Origin: Thermoleophilia bacterium
GTDB taxonomy: Bacteria > Actinomycetota > Thermoleophilia > Miltoncostaeales > Miltoncostaeaceae
Length of the DNA stretch: 64,000 nt
Assembly (NCBI GenBank): GCA_020848615.1
Contig: JADLHW010000086.1
Location: 62,001-126,000, forward strand
Direction of reading: 5' to 3'
The notes below the pieces were generated by a model. That model saw nothing but the letters and a program-made list of their open reading frames with translations, was not told the origin of the DNA and searched no databases. The position numbers and the translations under genes were made by a program. This document shows, piece by piece, positions 54,002 to 62,785 of this stretch; position 1 is the stretch's first letter, and each line of letters begins with the position of its first letter.

Positions 54002-54849
54002 CCTCGCTGCTGTTCGGTCTCGCCGTCGCCGTGATCTGGGCGAGCTCCGCGATGACCGCGTCCCGGTCGTCCCGCAGCGTCGGCACCCTTCCGACCCTCA
54101 GCTGGGTGATGATCGTCGGCATCACGATCACCGTGCCGCTCGCCGCGATCGCCGGCCGCCCGGAGAACCTCGACGGCGCGGCCATCGGGTGGCTCACCCT
54201 TGCCGGCGTCATGAACGTCGCGGGCCTCGGCCTGTCGTACGCGGCGTTCGCGAAGGGGCACGTCGGGGTGGTCGCCGCCCTGGTGTCCACGGAGGGGGCC
54301 CTCGCCGCGGTGATCTCCGTGGCGGCCGGTGAGCGCCCCGGGTGGCTCACCCTCGCCGCCCTCGCGGTCGTCACGGGCGGCGTGGTCCTGGTCGCCGCCG
54401 GCCCCGGCACCCCGGGCCGGGATGGCACCCCCCGGTCCCGGCGTCCCGCGATCCTCCTCGCCCTCGCCGCGGCCGCCGTGTTCGCGGTGAACCTGTTCGC
54501 CGCGGGCAAGGCCGCCGACGCGGTGCCCGCCACGTGGGTCGCCCTCCCGACACGGCTCATCGGCGTCGCCCTTCTCCTCTCCGCCCTCCCGTTCGGCTTT
54601 CGTCCCGGCCGCTTCGGCAGGCCCCTGTACTGGGCGGGCGCCACCGGCGTCCTCGAGGTCGCCGGCCTCATCTGCTTCGCCTACGGCGCGCGGGACTCCA
54701 TCGCCGTCACCTCAGTCGTCGCGAGCCAGTTCAGCGCCCTCGCCGCGGTGCTGGCCTTCTTCCTCTACCGGGAGCGGCTGGTCAAGCGTCAGGTGTTCGG
54801 GATCGCCGCCATCGCCCTCGGGGTGGGGGTGGTGGCGGGGGTGGCGTAG
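53998..54849 (+). CDS. EamA-family transporter
   Basis: 283 residues from GTG 53998 (4-bp overlap with the previous gene). About ten transmembrane helices in two repeats: LFGLAVAVIWASSAMTASRSSR, MNVAGLGLSYAAFAKGHVGVVAALVSTEGALAAVIS, then ILLALAAAAVFAVNLFAAGKAADAVPATWVALPTRLIGVALL and YGARDSIAVTSVVASQFSALAAVLAFFLYRERL. Probable DMT-superfamily exporter, substrate unknown. It ends the tmk-holB operon. Confidence 0.87.
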   Translation: MTSLLFGLAVAVIWASSAMTASRSSRSVGTLPTLSWVMIVGITITVPLAAIAGRPENLDGAAIGWLTLAGVMNVAGLGLSYAAFAKGHVGVVAALVSTEGALAAVISVAAGERPGWLTLAALAVVTGGVVLVAAGPGTPGRDGTPRSRRPAILLALAAAAVFAVNLFAAGKAADAVPATWVALPTRLIGVALLLSALPFGFRPGRFGRPLYWAGATGVLEVAGLICFAYGARDSIAVTSVVASQFSALAAVLAFFLYRERLVKRQVFGIAAIALGVGVVAGVA

Positions 54850-54978
54850 GAGGCCGGTCGGCGGCGGTGGGGCCGGTCTACGAGGCGGCAAGCGACGGCT
54901 CAGAAGTTCGCCGCGATCCGCGAGGGACGCCGGATTTCGACCCGTGTGGCCGCCGGGCTGCTCGTTACGCTTTCGAGG

Positions 54979-55425
54979 ATGAGCGTCGGCTCCGTCCTCC
55001 GCGACCGCGCGGCCCGCTGGTGCGCGGAGATCACCGCCTACGGCTATGTCCTGCAAGAGCCGACCCGGCAGGCCGAGCTCCCCGGCGAGCTGCTCGTCCG
55101 GGCCGTCAGGCCGCAGACCTACGGCGGCCCTCCCGCGGTCGTGGACGTGCGGGAGATCTGGGTGTCAGGCCCCGATCCGGATGGCCTCGGGCTGGACCAG
55201 GACGGATGCCACCTGCTGGTCGGTCAGTGGCACGCGCAGATCACGGCCGGTGACGTCGGTGCCATGCGACTCGACGTCGACCGCGGCAAGCCATTCACGC
55301 TGGCGATCCACCTTCACCCCTACGGCCAGCCGAACCAGGTTCGCGAGCCCGCCGCGCCGCTCGGCTCGCCGGAGGCCTGGCTTGAGCGGGTCGAGACGGT
55401 CATCTACACGCTGGCCGACCGGTGA
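54979..55425 (+). CDS. Protein of unknown function at the island edge
   Basis: 148 residues, ATG 54979. Mostly beta/alpha with no signal peptide: GSVLRDRAARWCAEITAYGYVLQEPTRQAELPGELLVRAVRPQTYGG, then IWVSGPDPDGLGLDQDGCHLLVGQWHAQI and FTLAIHLHPYGQPNQV. I do not recognise a family. Codon use is already less GC3-biased than upstream genes. Confidence 0.6.
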   Translation: MSVGSVLRDRAARWCAEITAYGYVLQEPTRQAELPGELLVRAVRPQTYGGPPAVVDVREIWVSGPDPDGLGLDQDGCHLLVGQWHAQITAGDVGAMRLDVDRGKPFTLAIHLHPYGQPNQVREPAAPLGSPEAWLERVETVIYTLADR

Positions 55426-55451
55426 GGCGGTCGTGGCATCCCAACGGGGAA

Positions 55452-55487
55452 GTGGACAACATGGACAACGTGGACAACGTGGACGGA
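55452..55487 (+). repeat. Four tandem 9-bp repeats upstream of the HTH gene
   Basis: GTGGACAAC, ATGGACAAC, GTGGACAAC and GTGGACGGA are contiguous at 55452-55487. They end 18 bp before the ATG of the excisionase-like HTH protein. Iteron-like spacing (9 bp) suggests protein-binding sites for that HTH product, or a small replication/excision locus. Confidence 0.65.
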
Positions 55488-55505
55488 GACGAGTAGCCTG
55501 GATAC

Positions 55506-55904
55506 ATGGCCCAGACCGCGTACCTCTCGGTCGCCGAGGCGGCCGCCGAGCTCGAGATCACGAAGAGTGGCGTCTACAAGCTCATCCAGCGGGGGCAGCT
55601 CAAGGCGCTCCGCAAGACCGCCCATGGCATCCGCATCCCCCGGCTGGCGCTGGACGCCTACCGTCGAGGAATCGATCGCCCCGCCTCGGTCGTCGCTTCG
55701 TACCGCGGTGAGCCCGGCGATTCGGACCTACAGCGCTCAGCATTCGTCCGCGACACCGGGGTTGACCCCGCCGAGTGGGTACGCCGCTGGAAGGCCGACG
55801 AGGTCCAAGACACCGTCGAGAACATGCACCTCACCATCCAGGCGCTCGGGCTGTTGATGATGGAGCGCGGGAGCGTCTCCGAGAAAGCCGCCGTCGTCCT
55901 CTGA
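55506..55904 (+). CDS. Excisionase-type helix-turn-helix protein
   Basis: 132 residues, ATG 55506. N-terminal MerR/Xis-like HTH_17: AYLSVAEAAAELEITKSGVYKLIQRGQLKALRKTAHGIRIPRLALDAYRRG (residues ~4-55). The C-terminal helical tail (DPAEWVRRWKADEVQDTVENMHLTIQALGLLMMERG) is not a standard family feature. It lies at the head of the defence gene run and behind the 9-bp tandem repeats, so it is a good candidate for local autoregulator. A 24-codon open frame VPEVQPSLLNWLIERIHQPALAGL (55909-55983) follows; it may be decay of a former partner gene. Confidence 0.8.
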   Translation: MAQTAYLSVAEAAAELEITKSGVYKLIQRGQLKALRKTAHGIRIPRLALDAYRRGIDRPASVVASYRGEPGDSDLQRSAFVRDTGVDPAEWVRRWKADEVQDTVENMHLTIQALGLLMMERGSVSEKAAVVL

Positions 55905-55938
55905 CGCGGTGCCCGAGGTGCAGCCGTCTCTGCTGAAT

Positions 55939-55965
55939 TGGCTGATCGAACGCATCCATCAGCCA
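55939..55965. promoter_or_regulatory. Inverted repeat between HTH gene and ietA
   Basis: TGGCTGAT (55939-55946) and ATCAGCCA (55958-55965) are perfect 8-bp arms with an 11-nt spacer, about 135 bp upstream of the IetA-like start. Possible operator, or weak terminator for the HTH transcript. Confidence 0.45.
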
Positions 55966-56100
55966 GCCCTGGCAGGTCTCTGAGGGGCAGTCCTGGCGCC
56001 GTCACAGCGGACCCGTACGATCCACGAGGCTGGTGTGGGCGTTCCGGACCGGTGGAGCACGAGCACCGTAGGATCGAGGGGAAGGAGGCTTCGGGGTTCC

Positions 56101-57063
56101 ATGGCGCGCTCGGACTTGCTAGTCGACATGGTTGAGGCAGAGCGCCGCGGTGACAAGCAGCGCTTCAAAGCGCTCGTCGAGGCGGTCATCGCCGAGGAGC
56201 GGGCGAACCAACACCACCTGGTCGCCGACCGCCTGTCGGCGCTCATCACCACAATGGGCTCCTCTGAGCTACTCGCTCGGGACGAAGCAGCGAGCAGGGT
56301 CAGCGATCTTGTACTGGACGTCGTGCCTTCGCGTTCCCTGGCCTCCCTTCACCTGCGGCCCACTGTGCGCGCGGCAGTCAACGAGGTGATCGAGGAGCAC
56401 CGTCGCTCGGATCTGCTCCGCAGCCATGGGCTTGAGCCGCGAAACCGCATTCTCTTCGACGGGCCGCCAGGAAATGGGAAGACCAGCCTCGCCGAGGCAA
56501 TCGCCACCGAGGCGATGCTTCCCTTCTATGTCGTGCGGTACGAAGGCGTCGTATCCAGTTTCCTCGGTGAGACCGCTTCGCGACTCGACGCCGTATTCGA
56601 GTTCGCCCGCACGCGCCGAAGCGTCCTCTTCTTCGATGAGTTCGATTCAATCGCAAAGGAACGGGCGGACACGAACGAAACCGGCGAGATCAAACGGGTG
56701 GTGTCGACCCTCCTCCTCCAGATCGACCGCCTCCCGGCTCACGTGGTGGTGGTCTGCTCGACGAATCACTCCGAGCTGCTCGATCGAGCGGCGTGGCGGC
56801 GGTTTCAGCTACGTCTCGAGCTGGATGCGCCGACCCGAGTCGAGGCAACCGGGTTCCTTGAAGAGATGAAGATTCGCCTCGGCGGTAGTCTTGGCCTCGC
56901 TCCTCGGACCCTGGCGGACAAGCTCACCGGCGCAAGCTACGCCGAGCTCGAGCAGGTTGCGGTCGACATCAGACGCCGGTATGTCCTCTCGCTGCCTGAT
57001 GGCGATCTCGCTCGAATCGCCCGGACAAGGATCGAACAGTGGCGGACGCAGGCGCACCCATAG
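56101..57063 (+). CDS. ietA: IetA-like AAA ATPase
   Basis: 320 residues, ATG 56101 with AAGGAGG upstream. N-terminal helical region (~1-85), then an AAA+ core: Walker A FDGPPGNGKTSLAEA (residues ~120-134), Walker B VLFFDEFDSIA, sensor 1 VVVVCSTNH, arginine-finger position WRRFQLRLEL. The C-terminal lid helices follow. Its stop lies beyond the start of the subtilisin-like gene (25-bp overlap), matching the two-gene IetAS anti-phage pair (AAA ATPase plus S8 protease). Assignment is from motif and gene order; name used by analogy. Confidence 0.82.
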   Translation: MARSDLLVDMVEAERRGDKQRFKALVEAVIAEERANQHHLVADRLSALITTMGSSELLARDEAASRVSDLVLDVVPSRSLASLHLRPTVRAAVNEVIEEHRRSDLLRSHGLEPRNRILFDGPPGNGKTSLAEAIATEAMLPFYVVRYEGVVSSFLGETASRLDAVFEFARTRRSVLFFDEFDSIAKERADTNETGEIKRVVSTLLLQIDRLPAHVVVVCSTNHSELLDRAAWRRFQLRLELDAPTRVEATGFLEEMKIRLGGSLGLAPRTLADKLTGASYAELEQVAVDIRRRYVLSLPDGDLARIARTRIEQWRTQAHP

Positions 57064-59642
57064 GAGATCTGCGACCCCTTCTCGCGTTTCCTGCTCCAAC
57101 CGCCGGAAGGATCCCTCCTTCGGGCGGACCGAACCCGTTCCGACCCGTTCAGCGGCCGAGTCCCGGTCGGCAGGGAACGCGAATCACGCCGCAGTTCGAG
57201 ACGCTTCGCGCCGCGCTCGACGCTGGGCATGCCCAGCTGGCTGAGTCCACTACGGCTCCAGACCCTGAGCTCGTCGCGGTGTTCGATCTCGCGGGGGCGG
57301 TGGACGGGTTCCTCCGAGCGGCCAGTCAGGTGGAAGGACTGGAGTTCCTCTCAGAGCTCCAAGAGGACTACGTCGAGTCGGACGACGACTTCTACTTCGT
57401 GGCCGAGGGTGAGCGTTCAGACGAAGACGTTCCCCAGTCCTTGTACATGGCCATGACCAACGCGCAGGCGGTGACTGAGCTGGTCCGTCTGTTCGAGCTG
57501 TGGCAGCAGGACCCGAGCGTCACGTTTGCAAGAGGCCTCAACCCGCTCAAGGACGTCTTCGGCCTGCTGCGGGGCATCCGACGCTGGGGAGCCGAGGACC
57601 GAGTGCGCGAGACCGGGCTGCTTGACCAGTGGCGAGAGGACGCAGAGGTCGTCGGATCCCAAGGAGTGACGCGAGTCGAGATCGAGCTCTGGTTCCGTCG
57701 GAACGAGGAATCCCGGCGCGAGGCAGAAGACGAGGTTCGCCGCATCCTCGCCGAGGCTGGTGCAGAGGCGATTGCCACGTCGCAGCATCCCGCCATCGCG
57801 TATCACGCGATGCTGGCGGACGTTCCCATGTCCGAGGTGGAGCGAGTGCTGGCCGACGGACCCGATGCCATCGAGCTGCTCACTGCCGAGTCGGTGATGA
57901 TGGTCAGCCCCAGCCGGGCCATGGTGGTCGAGACCACCGATCCGGTCGAGGAAGGCCTGGAGTTCGACGCCGCCACCTTCGCCACAGGCCCCCCGAGGGT
58001 GGCACTGTTGGACGGGGTGCCGCTCGCAGCCCACGCAGCGCTTGAGGGGCGGCTCGTGATCGATGACCCCGACGACCACACCGCCAGATATGGGACAGCG
58101 CAGCTGCGGCACGGGACCGCAATGGCGTCGCTCATCGCTCACGGAGACCTTGCGGCACCTGGAGCCGCCTTGTCGCAGCCCATCTACGTCAGGCCCGTCT
58201 TCGAACCGCACCCTGTGCTGGCCCGCGCTGAGTCGGTCCCAAGGGATGAGCTGCTCGTTGATCTCATCCACCGTTGCTTCCACCGGATCTTCGAGGGTGA
58301 CGGCGAGCAGAAGCCCGCGGCCCCCAGCATCCGGATCGTCACGATGGCCGTCGGTGACCCTGCCCGAGTCTTCGTCCGTCGCCTGAGTCCACTCGCTCGC
58401 CTCCTCGATTGGTTCGCGCACCACTACAACGTGGTGATCGTCGTCAGCGGAGGAAACCAGAGCGGGACGCGGCCGACACTGAACGCCGAGGACCTCGACG
58501 AGCCTGCTGCTGTTGAGGCAGCCGCTGCACGGTCGCTGTTCGAGTCCGCTCGTCACCGTCGGCTCCTTTCTCCAGCCGAGGCCGTGAACGTCATCACGGT
58601 TGGCGCCCTCCATTCGGACGCCGGCAATACGGACTTGCCCGACACCGTCATCGATCCAATCCCGTCGGGCACGCCTGCCAGCTACTCGCCAGTCGGGTTC
58701 GGCTTTCGCCGGTCGGTGAAGCCGGAGGTCCTGCTCGCCGGTGGTCGGCAGGTCTTCTCCGCTCCGCCACCCGGCCAGCGCGAAGGCACGGTCGAACTCC
58801 AACCCGCCGACAGCCCCAGACACGGCCCTGGGCTTCGTACGGCGTCACCGGGCTTGAGCGGTCAGCTCGATGCCGTCGCCCACTCGTGCGGGACCAGCAA
58901 CTCCGCCGCACTCGCCGCCCGATCGCTCAGCGAGATCATGGACGTGCTCGACGCGGTTCGCGCTGAGCCGGGTGACGGCCCGTTCCCAGATGCTCAGTAC
59001 GACCCCGTGCTTGCGAAGGCGCTGCTGGTCCACGCCGCGGGGTGGCACGACTCGCTGCCACAGATGCGAGATCTGCTGGGGCTGACCGGGCAAGAGGTCC
59101 GTCGCGAGCTGACAAGGATCATGGGCTACGGACCTGTCCGGGCAGAGCGCATCGCTACGGCCGAACGGACCCGCGTGGTGCTTCTCGGCGCGGGGTCGAT
59201 CTCGAAGGATCAACGTCACAGCTACGCATTTCCGCTACCTCCGTCGTTGGCGGCAACCACGGAGTGGCGTCGTCTCACGATCACGCTTGCATGGCTGTCG
59301 CCGGTCAACGTCCATTCACAGAAGTACCGCATGGCGAGGCTGTGGTTCACGCATTCGAAGGACGACCTTGCAGTCGCGCCCGTCGAGGCAGATGCCAACG
59401 CGGTCCTCAAGGGGACGGTCCAGCACCAGGTGCTCGAAGGAACCGCTGCCGCGGGGTACGTCGCTGGATCGAACTTGGCGATCGATGTCGACTGCCGCGT
59501 CGACGCCGGGAGCCTGCCCAATCCCGTTCGGTATGGCCTTGCAGCCTCACTAGAGGTCGCTGCCAGCGTTGCCGTCGACCTCCACGCAGAGGTCCGTGCA
59601 CAAGCCCAGGCAGTCGCCCGCACTCGGGCGCAGGTGAGGTAG
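57039..59642 (+). CDS. ietS: IetS-like subtilisin-family (S8) protease
   Basis: 867 residues from GTG 57039. Long N-terminal helical region (~1-310), then an S8 catalytic domain: Asp in VALLDGVPLAAH (D325), His in LRHGTAMASLIAHG (H358), oxyanion Asn in VVSGGNQSG (N473) and Ser in SCGTSNSAALAA (S620). All three catalytic residues are present. No signal peptide, so it acts in the cytoplasm, as expected for a defence protease with an AAA partner. The C-terminal beta-rich tail (LPPSLAATTEWRRLTITLAWLSPVNVHSQ) resembles the P/proprotein-like end of this family. Substrate and trigger unknown. Confidence 0.85.
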   Translation: MADAGAPIGDLRPLLAFPAPTAGRIPPSGGPNPFRPVQRPSPGRQGTRITPQFETLRAALDAGHAQLAESTTAPDPELVAVFDLAGAVDGFLRAASQVEGLEFLSELQEDYVESDDDFYFVAEGERSDEDVPQSLYMAMTNAQAVTELVRLFELWQQDPSVTFARGLNPLKDVFGLLRGIRRWGAEDRVRETGLLDQWREDAEVVGSQGVTRVEIELWFRRNEESRREAEDEVRRILAEAGAEAIATSQHPAIAYHAMLADVPMSEVERVLADGPDAIELLTAESVMMVSPSRAMVVETTDPVEEGLEFDAATFATGPPRVALLDGVPLAAHAALEGRLVIDDPDDHTARYGTAQLRHGTAMASLIAHGDLAAPGAALSQPIYVRPVFEPHPVLARAESVPRDELLVDLIHRCFHRIFEGDGEQKPAAPSIRIVTMAVGDPARVFVRRLSPLARLLDWFAHHYNVVIVVSGGNQSGTRPTLNAEDLDEPAAVEAAAARSLFESARHRRLLSPAEAVNVITVGALHSDAGNTDLPDTVIDPIPSGTPASYSPVGFGFRRSVKPEVLLAGGRQVFSAPPPGQREGTVELQPADSPRHGPGLRTASPGLSGQLDAVAHSCGTSNSAALAARSLSEIMDVLDAVRAEPGDGPFPDAQYDPVLAKALLVHAAGWHDSLPQMRDLLGLTGQEVRRELTRIMGYGPVRAERIATAERTRVVLLGAGSISKDQRHSYAFPLPPSLAATTEWRRLTITLAWLSPVNVHSQKYRMARLWFTHSKDDLAVAPVEADANAVLKGTVQHQVLEGTAAAGYVAGSNLAIDVDCRVDAGSLPNPVRYGLAASLEVAASVAVDLHAEVRAQAQAVARTRAQVR

Positions 59643-59644
59643 GC

Positions 59645-62600
59645 ATGGCTGAGGGGCCGCTGTTCATCGTCGACAACAGCGAGGGCGGCCGGAACGGGCT
59701 CGACTACCTGCGCGAGTGGTCGGAGCTGGCGAGCAGCATCGACATCGCCACCGGCTACTTCGAGATCGGCTCGCTGCTGGACCTGGACGGCCACTGGCAG
59801 AAGTTCGACAAGATCCGGATCCTGATGGGCGACGAGGTCACCCACCGGACCAAGAAGGCGATGCTGCTGGCGGTCAAGCAGCGAGCCGAAGTCCACCTCG
59901 ACAACAGCATCGAGGACGACAAGGAGCGCGACCCGTTCCTCACCGGAATCGACGCCATCGTCGCCGCCTTGGCGTCGGGCCAGATCGAGTGCCGGGTCTA
60001 CAACAAGGACAAGTTCCACGCGAAGACCTACATCACCCACGGCCGCTTCGAGGTCATCGGCTCCCAGGCGTTGGTCGGGTCAAGCAACTTCACTCGGCCG
60101 GGCCTGACCCAGAACGTCGAGCTGAACATCAAGATCGAGAGCAGCTCGGAGGTAGCGCAGCTCCAGGAGTGGTACGAGCACCATTGGGACGACGCCGTCG
60201 ACATCTCGCCCGACGTCGTGAAGGTGATCGAGCGGCACGCCCAGGCCTTCAGCCCCTTCGACGTGTACGCCCAGGCGCTGCGGTCGATGTTCGGCGAGCT
60301 GGAGCCCACCGCGAACGACTGGGACCAGCACCACTCGCGAATGTTCCCGAAGCTCGACCGGTACCAGCAGGAGGCGTACTGGTCGATGGTCAACATCGCC
60401 CGCCAGCACGGCGGCGCGTTCCTCTGCGACGGCGTCGGTCTAGGCAAGACCTACGTCGGGCTCCTGCTCCTCGAGCGACTCGTGCTCCACGAGAACAAGC
60501 GCGTCGTGCTCTTCGCGCCGAAGTCGGTGAAGGACTCGGTGTGGGTGCCCGAGTTGAAGAAGCACCTGCCCCACATCGGTGGCGTTGACGGGTCAGCCGA
60601 CTTCTCGAACCTTTCGGTGTTCAGCCACACCGACCTCACCCGAGCGCTGGAGTATCCGGAGCGGTTCGAGCGGATCACCGAGCTGGCCGACGCGGTGGTG
60701 ATCGACGAGGCCCACCACTTCCGCAACACCGGCAAGCGTGGCGACCCCGAAGACCCGTTCACCCGGTCCCGCTACTACAAGCTCTACGACCTCATCGGAG
60801 AGGCCCGCCACAAGAGCGTGTTCATGCTCACGGCGACGCCGATCAACAACTCGCTGAACGACTTCAAGCACCTCGTCGAGCTGTTCAGCCGGGGTGACGA
60901 CGCCTACTTCTCTCGGACGCTCGGCGTGACGAGCCTGACCGGCCGGCTGAACTCGATCACCAAGACCCTCAAGAAGCAGCTCGGCGACGACGTTCCCGAG
61001 GCCGAAGCGGCCGAGGAAGCCGCCGATCTGCTCAGTGGCGATGATCTGTTCCAGGGGCTCGTGGTCCAGCGGAGCCGGGCGTACGCCAGAGCGAGCCAGG
61101 TTCAGGAGACCGGCAACGCGGCAGCGTTCCCCAAGCGTGACGACCCGAAGGTCGCCGACTACTCGATCCGCAGGAGCTACGGGAGGCTCCTTGACTTGGT
61201 CGACACCGCATTCCAGAACTCTAAGCCGCTGTTCGCACTGCCGATGTACTACCCACTCGCGTACTACACCGGACCCGACACCTCGATCGACCCGCTCGAG
61301 TGGAACCGCCAGGCCCAGGTGGTCGGGCTCATCCGCACCAACTTCCTGAAACGGTTCGAGAGCTCGGTATACGCTTTCGAGCTGTCGTGCGACCGTCTAC
61401 TGAGAAGGCTGCTCGCCTTCGTCGATGTCAACAGCGAGTCGCCGGCCGAGCGCAAGCGCTACGAGCGATGGCTCGACCAGCACCAGGAGATGCTCACCCA
61501 AGCGCGCGTGCGGCAGCTGGCCTTGTGGGGTGACGACGAAGAGCCCGAGGAAGAGAACGAGGACATCGTCCCGCCGGAGCTGCTCGAGAAGGCCCACCAC
61601 CTGCCCCGCGACGAGTACGACGTGCCGGAGATCCTGGCGGAGACCTACCTCGACCTCGACCAGATCGCCACGCTTCTCGACGAGTCACGCTCGTTCGAGC
61701 CCTCGCACGACGACAAGCTCAAGAAGCTCGTGCGGCTCCTCAAGTCCAACGAGCTGGCGGGCCGCAAGGTCCTCATCTTCACGGAGTTCGCCGACACCGC
61801 CCGGTACCTGCGCCGAGAGCTGGAGAAGGCCGGCATCCACGGTGTCGCCGAACTGGACAGCAACACCAAGACCAACCGCGCCGCTGCTATCCACCGCTTC
61901 TCCCCGTACTACAACGGCCTCTCGTCAGGAGAGCTGGTGGCCACCGGCCAGGAGGAGACCCAGGTCCTCATCGCCACCGATGTCCTTTCGGAAGGTCTGA
62001 ACCTCCAGGACGCCACCCGGCTCATCAACTACGACATCCACTGGAACCCTGTCCGGCTCATGCAGCGCATTGGTCGTGTCGATCGCCGCCTCAACCCCGA
62101 CGTCGAGGCAAGGCTCGTAGCCGACCACCCCCAGGTGGCCGGGCAGCGGGGCCGAATAGCGTTCTGGAACTTCCTTCCCCCTGACGATCTCGACACGTTG
62201 CTGCGCCTCTACGGCAAGGTCAGCCGCAAGACGCTTCTCATCTCCAAGACGCTCGGCATCGAGGGCAAGAAGCTGCTCAAGCCCGAGGACGACTACGAGG
62301 CGCTTAAGGAGTTCAACTCGTCGTACGAGGGCGAGACGACCATTCAAGAGCAGCTGCACCTCGAGTACCAGGAGCTACTCGACCAGCACGATGGGCTTGA
62401 GGAACGCCTCGCTGCACTGCCCAGGGCGATCTTCAGCGGACGGCAGCGGGCCTCCGAGGGCAGTCAAGGCGTGTTCTTCTGCTATCGGTTGCCTGCGCTC
62501 GACACCGAGTTGGGTGAGTTTACCCTCGGAGCCGGCGTCACCCGCTGGTATCTCCACACCCTTGCCGCCGGCACGCTACTTGACGAAGCCCAGCAAATCG

Positions 62601-62785
62601 CGGAGGCGATCCGATCGACCCCTGACACGCCGCGGCTTTGCGCGACCGAACGACCGCTACTGGTGAGCATCCGCGACGAGGTGGTCAGGCACATCAAGAA
62701 CACCTACCTGAAACGGCTCGACGCACCAATCGGAGCACCCAAGCCGCAACTTGTGTGCTGGATGGAACTCAGCGCTGCGCCATGA
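59645..62785 (+). CDS. PLD-domain SNF2-family helicase
   Basis: 1046 residues, ATG 59645, only 2 bp after the IetS stop. N-terminal PLD-like domain: ELASSIDIATGYFEIGSLLDL and a HxK motif in KFHAKTYITHGRFE with GSSNFTRPG (residues ~124-152). The usual HKD Asp position is His. Helicase core: Walker A CDGVGLGKTYVG (~260-271), DEAH in VVIDEAHHFRNTGKRG, SNF2 motif III LTATPINNS, and C-terminal motifs VLIATDVLSEGLNLQDATRLINYDIHWNPVRLMQRIGRVDR. It likely translocates on DNA for restriction, with the PLD part as nuclease. Overlaps the methylase by 4 bp. Confidence 0.9.
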   Translation: MAEGPLFIVDNSEGGRNGLDYLREWSELASSIDIATGYFEIGSLLDLDGHWQKFDKIRILMGDEVTHRTKKAMLLAVKQRAEVHLDNSIEDDKERDPFLTGIDAIVAALASGQIECRVYNKDKFHAKTYITHGRFEVIGSQALVGSSNFTRPGLTQNVELNIKIESSSEVAQLQEWYEHHWDDAVDISPDVVKVIERHAQAFSPFDVYAQALRSMFGELEPTANDWDQHHSRMFPKLDRYQQEAYWSMVNIARQHGGAFLCDGVGLGKTYVGLLLLERLVLHENKRVVLFAPKSVKDSVWVPELKKHLPHIGGVDGSADFSNLSVFSHTDLTRALEYPERFERITELADAVVIDEAHHFRNTGKRGDPEDPFTRSRYYKLYDLIGEARHKSVFMLTATPINNSLNDFKHLVELFSRGDDAYFSRTLGVTSLTGRLNSITKTLKKQLGDDVPEAEAAEEAADLLSGDDLFQGLVVQRSRAYARASQVQETGNAAAFPKRDDPKVADYSIRRSYGRLLDLVDTAFQNSKPLFALPMYYPLAYYTGPDTSIDPLEWNRQAQVVGLIRTNFLKRFESSVYAFELSCDRLLRRLLAFVDVNSESPAERKRYERWLDQHQEMLTQARVRQLALWGDDEEPEEENEDIVPPELLEKAHHLPRDEYDVPEILAETYLDLDQIATLLDESRSFEPSHDDKLKKLVRLLKSNELAGRKVLIFTEFADTARYLRRELEKAGIHGVAELDSNTKTNRAAAIHRFSPYYNGLSSGELVATGQEETQVLIATDVLSEGLNLQDATRLINYDIHWNPVRLMQRIGRVDRRLNPDVEARLVADHPQVAGQRGRIAFWNFLPPDDLDTLLRLYGKVSRKTLLISKTLGIEGKKLLKPEDDYEALKEFNSSYEGETTIQEQLHLEYQELLDQHDGLEERLAALPRAIFSGRQRASEGSQGVFFCYRLPALDTELGEFTLGAGVTRWYLHTLAAGTLLDEAQQIAEAIRSTPDTPRLCATERPLLVSIRDEVVRHIKNTYLKRLDAPIGAPKPQLVCWMELSAAP

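Noticed and set aside
55452-55487. CRISPR-like array
   Set aside because: Units are 9 bp and contiguous with no spacers; no cas genes are visible.
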